From: Pohlia nutans
Lineage: Eukaryota; Streptophyta; Bryopsida; Bryales; Mniaceae
Assembly: GCA_022496805.1 (NCBI GenBank)
Contig: CM040091.1
Location: forward strand, 18,404,336 to 18,468,335
Length of the DNA stretch: 64,000 nt
Reading direction: 5' to 3'
The position numbers were made by a program, and so were the translations under genes. The notes under the pieces are model-generated. The model was not told where the DNA came from. It made no database searches and saw nothing but the letters and a program-made list of their open reading frames with translations. Of this stretch, positions 47,579-60,060 are shown one piece after another. How positions within the stretch are numbered: the first letter of the stretch is position 1; every line of letters begins with the position of its first letter.

Positions 47579-47911
47579 TGACTTGGCCCAAACAACAAAA
47601 TGGCCTGATGTATTTGAACCAGGTGCATTTACTCCCGCATTTCAGCGGAGAACCGACATGGTGTAGTACCGTCAATCACGAGATCTCCGTTTAGCTATAA
47701 AGTCATCGAGCTGGCGTTGCAAACCAGATTGTCTCGAGTTCAACATGGGCCACATTGCCTTGAGATCAAGCCATTCTTAGTGACAATGATTATGTGATCT
47801 GATCACTGTGCGGTTACGATGCCATTGCCTAAAGTGCTCCTTTTGTTTTCTTTTGAAAAAAATAACTAAGGTTTGCAAAGTGAAGTTAATGATTGTTCAG
47901 TATTTGTCTGA

Positions 47912-48061
47912 AAACACACATTTTGTTAAAATTGGACCACATTTCGTTAGATTTGGACTGTTAGATTGAAAAAGTGATGGGACTATAAACACACATTTCA
48001 TTAAAATTGAACCACATTTTGCTAGATTTGGACTACTAGATTGAAAAAGTGATGGGACGTA
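47912..48061. repeat. Two-copy 75-bp tandem repeat
   Basis: The unit begins AAACACACATTT and ends AAAAAGTGATGGGAC. A related inverted copy occurs at about 50100-50260, so this is part of a dispersed repeat. Just downstream, 48233-48280 is a 24-bp unit repeated twice, each containing the foldback AAGTGC-TGTCG-GCACTT. Confidence 0.75.
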
Positions 48062-50871
48062 CTGCCCTTCTCAATAGAAATAGGTCCCCAATGTTTCTAC
48101 AGTTCTACATTTTTCTAAAGTTCTTACTGGCAAGTAGATCCCCATTACTACAAGCTGTAGCACACACTGGAAGCATAGCAATAAAAATTATGTTTCTAAA
48201 GCTTCGTTTGATCAGGTTCCAGTACTGTCTTTAGACAAGTGCTGTCGGCACTTCATAGACAAGTGCTGTCGGCACTTCATGGACATAGCTGAATTGTGTG
48301 ATTCTTTGCAGTGAATGAAGTAGAGACTGTAAAACATGATGGCTCTAGCTATATATACGTATGCAGTTATATCATGTGCAAATCATATCAAATTATGGAC
48401 TACATAATCGTGAGGGATGGATATCTCGAGCCCGTTGTGGGACATAACCTACGACTAAGAATTCGCATTTTTTGAACTAGTATAGAAAGAAAGGTAGTCC
48501 TACAACATTTGTATGAAGTGAACTAAGTCAGTAGTTGAAAGAGGAAAGCACAAGTTATGGGATTTAACCTGAGAGCTTGTAACCACTCATGTATTGACAC
48601 ATCTGTTCCACAATTCATAGAGTAGGTTATGGTTTTGACACTAATGTATAATTTGCAGGCTACCGCACATGACACTACACTACTCACGGCTCTGTTGGCT
48701 CTCTGATTCTACCTCGCAGAAGAATTACTACAAACTCCTCATTCTTGGCAATGGTTGTCTTGGCTTTTTAGAATCTGATGTGGTACTATTGCAGGAGATA
48801 TGAAGGTTTCCAAGAATAGACTTATGTAGCTTTAATTGAATTTGGGAATAATAGAGTTTTCCGCAAACTCGATGCCACTTATAGCCTTAGTTTTATTGAA
48901 ATTTTGGGAAACGTAAATTGAGTGAGGTTGATTAATTTGCAAAAAACAGAGAATGCACCAGATGAGCCGGTGGTGGAGACAAAAGCATTAATTTGGATTT
49001 GGTAGGAGAATAAAGCTAATTTGAGGACATCACAGTTGGAGTCAAAGCTTGCGAATCCCTGAATTAACTAAAAGTGGTTGGATCAAGAAAACTGAGGGTC
49101 TAAAGTTTTTGGGCACCATTTTTGGAGCCTTAAAACTTCACACCTCCAATTTTTTAAAAGCAAATGACATGTTTACTTTTTGGGTTCTCAACCATAGTTT
49201 TCACAAACTTTGATCGAGTCACCCCTCTACTACAGACTTTGCGGACAACTCTAATAAATATCTAGAAACAAGTTAAACTCGGAAAATTTATGTGTACACA
49301 CGAGATAGGGAAGGGGTAGTTTGGAAGAAATTAGCCTGTTTGAACTAAACTATATTCTGGCTGATGCAAACAAGATCAATCGATCGACCTCATGTGAATC
49401 AGATATGTTTCACCACCCATAGTCTAAAAAGCAGTATCTGAAACCAACATGTTTGGGTTCAAGACGTACTCACCAAGGGCAAAGACGGTTGCTTTGTCTC
49501 TCCTCACTAGTAGCATACCTGTTGTTTTTCATTTCCCATTTTGTGGAAACAGTGAATAGTTCCGGAATATTATGCCTATATTTTTGTCTTCTTGTGACCA
49601 AAACTACTCACCAACATTGACACAACCCATGTACCTGGCGCGGTTTCATTCCTTTTTCATTTTTAGTAAGTGAAAAGCGACACATTTCCTACAAGTGCCT
49701 TACTGTTAGTATCATAACCTCATGCCAAGTTCATTTTTGGAAAACAAATAACACTGTAAGTTTTGGTTATCGGTTGGGTCAGAGGAGGATAGAACCCTTA
49801 ACGCTCTCGAGCTTACTGGACGCTCTCGAACATTACCTAATTCACGTGAAGTCTGGAGTTCATTTTTTGAAATTACTCCTGGATGTGAGGCTCCTTTCCC
49901 TCAGTTGAAAAGTTTGCGCTATATGTACAGACTTGGATTATTTTGAGTCTGTTAAAGTGTCCTGAAGGAGATCATGCAAATTATAGAAGAAAGTAATAAA
50001 GAGATCATGGATCATTCGAGCTGGATGAATTCCAGAAAGTGGTTAAGTTACAATACAATTGGAGGGAGCTCTCGTGAAAATTCAATTCCGCCTCTTCGCC
50101 CACTCAAATCATAGGTGCAAAAAATTTGGAATAAGAATTGTAGAAAAATTGGGGACCTATTTTTATTGAGAAGGGCAGCACTCCTCATCATTTTTCCAAT
50201 GTGGTAGTTCAGTTCAAACGAAATGTGGTCCAATTTAAACAAAATGTGTGTTCGAAGGAAGTTAATGCAATCTATACAGATTGACCTTTAATCTTGCAAC
50301 TAAGACTGAGCAAACGTTCGACACACTCGTCTTGTTTCATTTCATTTAAGTAACTCCGTTGGATTATGTTTTCATTCCATTTTCTTCATAACATTCTTAA
50401 CCCCTAGACTTTGTACCCCTACCAAAGTTTCCAAGATTCTCTCCGATGCTCTTGAGGGCTCTTTGTTTCACATCTCTTTGTTTATCTTACTTGCTTGACT
50501 CCCATTAAATTCCCTAAAAGATCAACCAAGCAATAGGTACTGCAGTACCCTACTACTGAAGAATGTTAAGTTCGGTTTTCTTTTTCTTGTGTTCTCGTTT
50601 TCCAGTTACACTTGTTCCGGATGCACCTCCAAATTCCTGCGGCTAACTTCAATCAGGTGATGGCAAATGTAAGATTATTTGAGCTTGCTTTTGCAGAGTT
50701 TCTGTGATATGCATTGCAGAATGCAGACGTGGGTGGGGGTGTGTGCCGGTTGAAGTTTGGCACCATTTGCAATCTTCACCTTTCTTGAAAGAACCCCGGC
50801 CGCCGATCTTATAAAAGATGAGAAATTGAGAAGTTGTCATTTATCCAAACTCTATTACTATTAGAGCATCC

Positions 50872-51176
50872 CCACTCCTACATGCTAGAGATGACTCGCT
50901 AAAATTATTCATTTACATTTGAAGAGCCCTTGCACTTACACTCCCCCACCCTTAGAGGCCCCTCACACATCAAAAGTGCACATTAAATAGTCAATGGACC
51001 AATCACAAGTAGAATATGGGGATATAGTCAACTGAATAGTGATTTGGAGGGCCGTTTCTTAACATGCTAGGATCCAGAGTCAAGAGGCATTTTGAAAGGG
51101 CCCTTGGCACTTTTCATTTAGTTTTGGAGTGCGAGGGACTTTAGGAGGGCTGCGGTGGAGCTGCTCTTAGAGTTAT
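50872..51176. mobile_element. MITE-like element with AGAGCA ends
   Basis: The left end reads TTAGAGCATCCCCACTCC, and the right end reads GGTGGAGCTGCTCTTAGAG, imperfectly inverted. GAGCATCTCCAC-type ends are common in small plant DNA transposons. Target duplication is not clear, so the limits are approximate. Confidence 0.5.
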
Positions 51177-52430
51177 CTGTACTCTAAAGGGTTGAGTGGG
51201 CCTTAGTTTGACTCAAAATTTGGAGAAACGAAAACTATTGAGAGAAGTTCTAGGAAATCAAAAGAATGGGTGAGTGGGGACAGCCTAGGTATATATAGCA
51301 AGAATGGGTGAGTGGGCCTTAGTTAGAAAAGGGGCTAGCAATGATCTTCTTCATGTGTGAAGGTGAATAATAGAAACTTGGATGAGAAGTTTTTTAGTAC
51401 CGATTTTGGTGCTTTCAAAGTTTGCATCCACAGTGTTTTTTGTGCTCGACACATGTGCTTTAATTTTTTGAGGATTAATGTCACTATTCACTCAAACTAT
51501 GGTCCACTCACGAGGGACTTTACGGTTAACTCTATTATTTTTCCAAACCCAGTCAGTCCGTTAGTCGATGGGAGCTTTACTTGTCACCAAAATTGGACTA
51601 CTAGTCATCAGGTGTAGTTTATAGTTTAAGGTAGGATTTCCTAAAACCACCACCTCCCCCAATTATGACATGTAGAGCTTTCTTGGGGTCACCACACTTG
51701 AGACCTAAAACCATCAATTTTAATATTCAAGTAAATCAATGGCATGCCAAGCATTGCAAATAAATAGTTGGAGGTTTTGGGTTAACTCATGAGCGGAACC
51801 TAGAAACAACAAAGTGTGAACTTAGAAAATTGGTATGTGATGTATGGATCAAATTGAGTTTACTTTCCACTGTGGAATTTTGTTTAAAGTTGACAAATGC
51901 GAATTAGATTTTGCAAATTTTTGCAATCCTCATCAAAACCTATTTTGAATGCAGTCATATTTTTTTTTTCGAATTTAGCACTGCCAAAAATAGGCAAGAT
52001 TGCTTAAGTTGGTGGTTTTAGGACAATCAACCTTATAGCCAACAATTGGTGCATATCTTGTTGAAGATCGGCATAAAATTAGAGGCTTGTGGTCTTGATG
52101 AATTGGAAAATACTCTCAAAATTACGCCAATATATTAATTCATTCCTTAGAGCATCGGCACTAGAGCTTCTCCCTTCAATCATCCCTTACCACTATCATC
52201 ACTTCTAAAATTTGGTGTCACAAGTTATCGTCTCCACACCCTTAAACCGCTACGTGACTGTCCCTCTATATAGTCCGTGAACTAATCACAATCACTATAC
52301 ATGGGCACTTCAACTAGTCTAACCAAGTGGATTGGAGAGTTGGATTAAATTAAACAGTACTACCACAATGTAAGTATTGAGATGGATTGAATGCTGATAG
52401 TTCACCATGGCAGTGGAAAATCATCATGTA

Positions 52431-52684
52431 AGAGTATCTCCACTAGCACTCTAAATTGGACTCTGGAGGTCATCCAAAAAGTCAGACCTCATCATGTTGT
52501 TCCTCCACTAACATCACTCAATTAGACTCTTGAAAATAGTAAGTGCATTTATGTTCTGCAATTAAGTAGAGGAGATACACTAGCAAAAGAGTGGTTTTGA
52601 GGGGTCCTGATGTCCACCAACCTAGTCTCATCCATTTTTCCATAGCCAGAGCAGTATCCAGAGTGCTAGTGGAGATCATGCTCT
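52431..52684. mobile_element. MITE-like element with long imperfect TIRs
   Basis: The left end AGAGTATCTCCACTAGCACT and the right end AGTGCTAGTGGAGATCATGC with CTCT are inverted with a small indel. It is the same general type as 50872-51176. A related single end (TTAGAGCATCGGCACTAGAG) lies near 52147. No coding capacity. Confidence 0.6.
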
Positions 52685-53319
52685 AACTCATAAAACGATT
52701 GACACGTACAGGTACATACAATTCTGAAGTCAGAGCTAGCTGCTCACCATGTCGCTTACTTAGCTTCATTTGAATTCATGCCAGCATCGAAATTCGGGCC
52801 CGACTTATCATTCAAACACTACTGTAATGGAACGACGACACTTGGTCGTCACATCATGCAACCCTGAGACCATAACCTACAGGTTAGCAAATCTGAACAC
52901 TTTCGAGAATCTGAATTCAGAAAAATCCTAAACCTGTTAGAGAATCTGAACAATTTACTCTGTTCCCAAAAAAATGCTTCGAATCTTGTTGAAGGAAAAT
53001 TGAAAAGTTAACTCCGCCATTGCAGTCCAATGGTGTGCACAATGGTATGCACCCTGAGCAAACCGAAGCTTATTCTGGGACAAAATCAACAGGAAGCTTA
53101 CCGGAAGCTTTTCTAAACAGAGGGAGTAATATGAGTACACGACGAATGACGGACTAACCGGAGCCAAAATGATCATTCTGCTTATTCCATAAATTTTTCA
53201 ATTGCAATATTATTGCTTTAGACTGCGTTACAGCTAAAGGCTCTGTTCAGAAAACGTTGAATTCAAATTAATATGACGAAAAATGAAATGATCGATACAG
53301 TAACGTACTTAGTGTCTCA

Positions 53320-56291
53320 TTAAGACTTTTGGTACACGATCTTTGCGCTGGTGAGCATGAACGGCTGGTCGGGAGGGGCGCCGGGGCCGAGAGGGCGACC
53401 AGCGAGGGTGACGACGATTTGCCGGGCGTATTTCTGCTTCACGTCTTTCAACTTCTGGCGAAGCCCCACGCGCCAGATCACGGTGTCTTTCATGGCGGAG
53501 TTTTGGCCGAGGTGCGGGATGTCGCCCAGCACGCCCAGCCACTCGGGGCACGAAATGGAGGTGTGCCACTGCGCCTCCGGCATGTACAGAAACGCCATCC
53601 ACTCCGACGCTATCGTCCAGTTCATTTTGTTGCCGTGAATCTCCAATAGTTCCTCCCCCATGTGCGCAGGCATCGGTGCTGGTCTGTCCAGTTTGAACGT
53701 GAGCGGCGTGAAATTCGTGTAGTTCAACGGCGCCTTGAAATACAGCGTTGCGTCGATCAACGCCTTGATAGCTTTGGAATCGTTGTGTGCGCTGCACGGC
53801 TCCCAGTTCGTTGCCTTGGATTTCGGCTCCACTGCACCCTTGTGCAACCATGGCACCGGCACCTTCTGGTACTTGTACCTGTCAACAGTTCACATTCTCG
53901 TGGAATTCAATTGACAAGCTAGCTTTCACCCACATACCCGAACTCCAGGAAATCAGGACCAGCTATGGCATTGGTTCTACAACCCGTAATGTATTTTCCT
54001 ATGCACACAAACTTCCTGTTGTATTCTAAATCTCTGTAGAAAACTCTTAATCTCTTTCTGTTCTCAACTCTCCATAATATACTCCTAAAAATAAGACTAC
54101 TTTTCTACGGTGCTGCTTCGGAATATGTGTGTTAAAAAATAAGGATTGAACATGGGGTAGCTGGGTATGGAAGTTTCTGGGGATTTACCTCAAGAGTTTA
54201 GTGTCGAGGGCCTGATAGACGGCGGCCGTAACAAGCTTGCCATCCTCGTCGTAGAACGTGAACTCGGTGTTGAGCCAATCAGCATCATCAGGGTCGGTCC
54301 GGATGCCTCCGGGAATTCCTTTCCAGATCTTCCACAAGCGGTCGACATTGGCATGGATAGCGTAGAAGATGGGATCGGAGGCGGAGTGTGTGAGCGTCGC
54401 CTTAGCAACGTTAGCCCACACGTGCATAGGCCCATGCGGCTTGTTCTCAATAGAACCCCCGCCCACAGCGCCAATGTCACCGTATCTGTAAGGCTGCCCG
54501 AGAAACAACGTGGGCAGCACGGGCGTGGCCACGATCTGCGTGTACGTGGCGTGCGCATTCTGGATCCGCTGGTAGTCGGCCGTCTTGTTGGGGCAAAACT
54601 GAAACGGGTCCTGGAAATCCACGACGCGCGGATACGCCGAGCACGCCTGACGCAGCGGATCAAACAAGGCGGAGGAGTTTCCGTTGGGGCCGAATCCCGT
54701 CGTGGTCCTGTACAGCAACGGGTATCTGAAGAATTGCATGAATTAAAATCAACGGTTAATACGATTGTCCAAGCACTCTCTGGATTCATCACATTGCTCT
54801 CTGCCTTTCCTTCATGCTTCATCCTGAGACTCCACCTGTCCAATCAGCTAGTACTGATTTGGTCTTGTTGGTTGTGAAATAAGCTGCAGCATCTACTGTG
54901 GAGCAAGCACTACTAGAAATGGGGGGGTCAGCAACGTTTGTAAGCAACGTTTATGTACCCTTAGCAATGTTTAGGAAATAAGCAACGTTTGACAGCAACG
55001 TCTGTCTTTGGGTAACTTTTTGGAGGTGAGAGCAACGTTTTGTGTTCCCAATGACGTTCTCAAGATGTTCTCAAGCCAAATCATTTATCCCATAACATTT
55101 GTCAAGGGATGAGTGAGGTTGAGAATACTTATTGTGAAGCTGGCTACACCATGTGTTGAACGGTTAACTACCATTCCACATGTTGCATTGAATACTATAT
55201 AGTACATGATGTACAATATACTGTATACATTACAGTATAGTATATTGTATAGTATATACATTACAGTATATTATATTATATACAATACTGTATATTATAC
55301 TATATATACTATAATATATTGAAAATTATCCACAGTAAATTCCCACGATAAATTCCCATATTAAATTACCATGGTAAATTCCTACTACGGGAACTTCAAA
55401 GTTCCCAAAGTTCCCAAAGCTGAATAAAGCCCCCACAAACGTTGCAATATGCATGTTCCAAAACGTTGCTGCGTTACAGCAACGTTTGCAGAGTTGTTAT
55501 AACAACGTTTATTCAGCCCCGGGGGCTCGGCCATTCTAGTGTTAAGAGCAACGTTTGCAGTGTTGCTGTACCCCCATTTTTTAGTAGTGAAGACTTAGCC
55601 ACTATAAGCTACCTAACTTGCTGAATGTGATGTTCCGTCTATTTAGTGTTGTTGTACTTGCTCCTGAAGGCCATGGTTTTTTACCGGAGAAATGATTTTT
55701 CTAGCTACTCCCGTTATAATGTAGCGATCAGTGTATAATCCTCGTAGGGTGAAGGTAGTTGTCTTACGTGTTGCCCTCGGGCTTCTCCGCGGACTGGTTG
55801 TCGAAATTCCAGAAGGGGAGGGCGAACGTGTCGTCGCCGAGCAGCTTGGCGAGGATGCGCTCATGGTAGTACACGAACAGGCGGTGCCACGGCAGGAACA
55901 GCCAGTTGCGGTGAATCTCCAGGCGCGACTGCGGGTACTCGGGGTAGAAGAAGTGGTCGTCGCAGTAGGCGCAGTGCAGCTTGGCCTGGTTGTTGAACGA
56001 CCGCGGGTCCGTGTCCGGAAGCGCCCGCATCAGCGCGTACGCCTTCTGGATCTTCGCCGTGTACGCAGCGTCCACCAGATGCGCCGCCTGCCGCGTCCGC
56101 ATCGGCAACCACGACTGGAACGTGAACTTCCTGGACGTCCCGTTGTACGGCACCGGCGTGCAGCAGCTCTCAATCGGTGAGTCGATACAGTTCTGCAAAT
56201 CCGGCGCCGGCCACGGAACCCCTTGCACCATCACCACGGCCGCCAGTACCAACAGCATCATCGACACCCCGGGGGCCCATGATGTCCCCAT
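53320..56291 (-). CDS. PPO: Polyphenol oxidase (catechol oxidase/tyrosinase family), three exons
   Basis: Exons 56291-55768, 54725-54189 and 53878-53320 join in phase to 539 residues. The ATG at 56291 is the first after an in-frame stop. Residues 9-23 are hydrophobic after a short N-terminus, so this looks like a signal peptide. Copper A: His106 (in HCAYC), His127 and His136, with spacing 21 and 9 as in plant catechol oxidases; Cys110 is placed for the Cys-His thioether. Copper B: His272, His276 and His299 (HGPMHVW, YAIHANVDRLW). The doublet HH usual before ANVDRLW is IH here. A DWL-type motif (DADWLNTEF) follows, and the last exon carries the plant C-terminal domain. The family oxidises phenols to quinones with O2. 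Intron 1 holds a CACTA-type element. I see no break. Confidence 0.9.
54908..55589. mobile_element. CACTA-type non-autonomous element in PPO intron 1
   Basis: The left end is CACTACTAGAAATGGGGG and the right end CCCCCATTTTTTAGTAGTG, inverted. The 3-bp duplication AAG flanks it (54905-54907 and 55590-55592), the CACTA/EnSpm rule. It is 682 bp. GCAACGTT words recur near both ends as subterminal repeats, and an AT-rich TATA-word tract fills about 55190-55330. No coding capacity. Confidence 0.85.
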
Positions 56292-56489
56292 CCTTCGAAT
56301 CAATGAATCACAAGCTCAATCTGTTCAACAAGATTCAATTCTTTTCTGCAATGTCCATGTAGCCAATAAGACTACGTACACTGTCACACACATGAGCGGC
56401 ACGTAAGATTCAGACTGAATTTTTCGGGGAATTTTAATTGAGCACCGCACTACTAGAATCATACCGACACTATGTGCGAGCAGCTTAGG

Positions 56490-58120
56490 CTAGTGACTCT
56501 AAGGCCTGGGGTAGAAATGAGCAGACAAGAATCAGCATTCGATCTTCACACGATCAGGAAAAGGAGAATCATGTTAACAAAGTCAGAGTGACGGTAATCC
56601 CAGTTTGGAGTTAGTTTGGCGAATTCGGAAACAGAGCAATGCTCATTACCCCAGGACTTACAATTCGCAAACATAGCAATGCAAAGCAATTGCCATGATC
56701 TACATGCATCGCACGGGATTTCATCATTTGAAAGAATTCTCTCTGTCTCAATCGGCCATCAGGAACCGGCCATCAGAAACCGGCCATCAGGTACGTACCG
56801 GTGCAGATGGGTGATGCGTGCAACCAATGCAAGATTGCAAGAAGACGATGCGAAAAGCAAAACTCAGAAGAGACTGTTTAGGGTACCCACCTCGCAACAC
56901 AACAACAACTCGCAGCCAACGTGAAATGGACTCTGAAACCTGCTAGAATGTTGTATCGGGAACCTCCCGTGTATTATCCCTGTAGAATGCAACCACGAGG
57001 TACATTTGCGGGGGACCGGGGGTGAGGTACATGTGTCCCCAAAACCCTGATTTATAAATTCTAAAGCCTGGGGTAGAAATGAGCAGTCAAGAATCTGCAT
57101 GCGATGTTCACACGATCGGAAAAAGGAGAATCATGTTAACAAAGTCAGAGTGACGGTAATCCCAGTTTGGAGTTAGTTCGGCGACGGTGGACAAAAAGCA
57201 AGTCGAATAAGTATGTGATGGATTGAAAAGAGCCCCGATAATTTGCAAATTCTAAGTCCTGGGGTAATGAGCATCGCACGATTGAGCGAGCGAGTACAGG
57301 ACATTCGATAAATTTTAACGACAGAAAAGACAGAACAAAGATCCGTTTGAAATAAGAAGATGGACTACGAGCAAGCCATGACTGTTGACAACAAAACTGC
57401 AATTCAGATTACTTCACTCCAACGATAGTACCTTGTGATGATATAATTTTTCGAAGTCCAAACCAGATCGATCATTACAATCTACCGGTGTAAGTGAGAT
57501 GAATGTAAGCACGAAGAAAAAGTAAAAGCAATGTACGTAGCTAGTCGATCAAGCTGAATTCAAGAGCTACAATATGGAAACAGAGCAATTCAAAGCAATT
57601 ACCATGATCTACATGCATGGCACGGAATTTCATCATTTGAAAGAATTCTCTCTGTCTCGATCGGCCATCAGGTACGTACCGGTGCAGATGGGTGATGCGT
57701 GCAACCAATGCAAGATTGCAAGAAGACGATGCGAAAAGCAAAACTTCGAAGAGACTGGTTAGGGTACTCACCTCGCAACACAGCAACTCGCAGCAAACGT
57801 GAAATGGACTCTGAAAGTGGCCTACCGGAGAGCTGAAGGCGGCTTGGCAAAGAGCAATGTCGCAGGATTGTCGCAGGATTGTCGCAGGATTTGGAGGCTT
57901 TAAACTACAGACTTGAAGTTTCGTCAAAGTTAACCTCGAGGGGGAAGTAACCTCGAGGGGTAGTAACCTCGACTGAGGGGCGGAGTAGTTCTATTTCATT
58001 GGTCCTGTGTCTTGTGGGCATGCATGGAATAAAAGGTGAATTGAAGAGACACTTTATTCACATTGGTCTCGATAGAAGATCATTCTGAGTTTTTCATAAT
58101 TATTCTACTTAGAGCTTTTG
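56490..58120. repeat. Upstream block of the AP2-like gene, copy 3, without AP2 exons
   Basis: It matches 4400-5550 and 42080-43160 but contains no AP2 coding exon. Part is present twice: about 56500-56610 with 56630-56900, and then 57062-57170 with 57580-57780, so an inner duplication followed the loss of exons. Short conserved frames such as 57574-57762 (GDACNQCKIARRRC) belong to the repeated DNA. A CACTACTAGAATC word at 56448 may be a relic CACTA end. Confidence 0.6.
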
Positions 58121-58129
58121 GTGTACTCG

Positions 58130-60060
58130 TCTAGAAAGTAGTTTGTTAATTTGGAAAATCTTATTATCAAGGTAGGATATTAAGGATTATTTGGTTAGAA
58201 AAGATGAATGCATTATGAATTTTATATTCATGATTCCTTGAAGCCTTGCAATTGTTTTCGCTCAAAGGGATTTCATCCAAAATTTCTCATCCGTCATGTA
58301 CTTTTTGTAGTGTGGAATTTTTGCTGTAGATTCTATGGGAAGTTAGCTTCATGCATATGTGATCTGATTAAAAAGGGGATGATTTGCAAAAAATTTATAC
58401 CTTGTTTCATGTTGTAGTGATTCACCCAAAATTTTGAAGATTTCAGTGTAAAATTACTCTAAAAAATGTCAACTCATAAAATTAAGCTACCAAAAAATCT
58501 CCAAAAATCGCTACACTTAGAGTATTACATTCCAACCAATCACGATGAATTTCATCCGTAGATTGTCAATATCTTATTTGTAATTGAATTACAAAACAAT
58601 TTTGAATTTCACGTTTCAAATTTTATACAAAATTATTGGTAATAGCAATTATAGATCTAACCATATGGATAGAATCTAAAATTTATAATGTACAACGTTT
58701 ATTCATATATCAAGTTCAAAATATCCCTCTAGGTTGCATTTTATAATGCATCTTTACAAAATTGCCGAATTTGGAGAGGGCTCTAGGCATTTAGGGGTTA
58801 AAAGGGACAAACACATGTATGACTTTTGAAAATAAATATGTTTTTATTAGAAGGGATGAACACATTTATGACTATGTGCTTTGGTTAGAAAAATTGAGTT
58901 GTGTGTTTCTTTAGAAAATAATATCTTTTTAAATTTGTGCTTAAGTTGAAATGAATGAATATACTTATGATTTTCAAATAATGTTATAGCTTGGAGTTTG
59001 GACCCACGCATTGGTTGAAACAAAATAACGTGCACCAAACATGAGTATGATCTTTCACCGCCTTCAAGCTTCAAGATTTTCTTATAAGCCTTTCATAAAA
59101 GCTAATCAACTATTTTTTAGATTTAAAATAAAATAAAAATCTTTTCATAATAAAAATACTTTGATTTTTACCAAAATGGATTACTTCAGTCAGGGTTGTT
59201 TGTCTATCGTGACGTGACGTGGACATTTTGCGTGAGCGACGGCCTAAACCGTCCAATAAACAACTAGTCCGTCCCATAGGAAGATCCGTTTGACGGTCAG
59301 AGTCCACTTGACAGCTAGCCCGTCTCTTGGAGGCGGCTTGTCCGTTCATTTGACGGCTAGCCCGTCCCTTGGAGACGGCTAGACAGTCCATTTGATGGTT
59401 AGACCGTCCACTTGACGGCTAGTCCGTTCATCCATATCGAGAGTTTTTTCATCCAATTTGTTCACTGTCTATGGTAAATAGTTTTAACTTTGTTTTGAAT
59501 ATGTATGAGAATATTCTATTTTGACGGACGTAGGGTTTGAAACCTGACGTTATGACGGACATCCTGACGTCACGACGTGACGTGAAGTGGACAACCCTGA
59601 CTTCAGTAGTGTTGACCCCATTTTAAAAGAAAATTTGTGTTCTAAAGAATTAAGCTTGGGATTCAATGAATGTAATTCAATTGGTATGAAATACATTTTC
59701 GGAATCAAAACTTCAAGACAAGAGTGCGGGCTCTCTCTCTTAAATTGGAAGACGGCCATCTTTTTAGAGGGATGCTAAGATGCACTTGTCACACTTGCAC
59801 CTCATAACATTCAGTAGCCTTCATGCCCACTACCTTCCCTTTATGCACTTTGTTCATCACACTGAGCTTCCATGTGTACGGTTAACTATTGTTGAATGTA
59901 AAATATTCCACGTCATCTACTATAGAACCAAGGCAGAGGCAATACATGCCACTAAATGTTATGCAGGTGGGAGCTTCAAATCTACAAAGAGGCATTTCAA
60001 TCAAAGGCCCAACCCAAATTAAAAGTTTCATCCACTTTTCATTAGTCATTTCCTTTTTAA
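58130..60060. repeat. Block B of tandem unit 3
   Basis: It corresponds to 5930-8230 and 43450-44940. The degenerate 55-60 bp units occur at about 58190-58270 and 58800-58990. It is interrupted by the hAT-type element at 59191-59599. Short frames (for example 59780-60022) correspond to non-coding text in the other units. Confidence 0.6.
59191..59599. mobile_element. hAT-type non-autonomous element, 409 bp
   Basis: The ends are CAGGGTTGTTTGTC and an inverted GTGGACAACCCTG, with long subterminal ACGTGACGTGG inverted similarity. The 8-bp duplication ACTTCAGT flanks it (59183-59190 and 59600-59607), the hAT rule. Unit 1 at about 7525 is the empty site with one ACTTCAGT. The interior has repeated GACGGCTAG and GTCCACTTGACGG words. 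Confidence 0.9.

Larger units (their letters stand above)
48281..53319. other. MITE-rich intergenic region
   Basis: No credible gene is seen. Short frames such as 51357-51617 have no domain. The region holds remnants of dispersed repeats and at least two MITE-like elements (50872-51176 and 52431-52684). The minus-strand downstream region of polyphenol oxidase begins at 53319. Confidence 0.5.

Noticed and set aside
54190..54877. Large open frames on both strands across PPO exon 2
   Set aside because: They are shadows of the GC-rich exon; the copper-B motifs lie in the minus-strand frame used for the gene.
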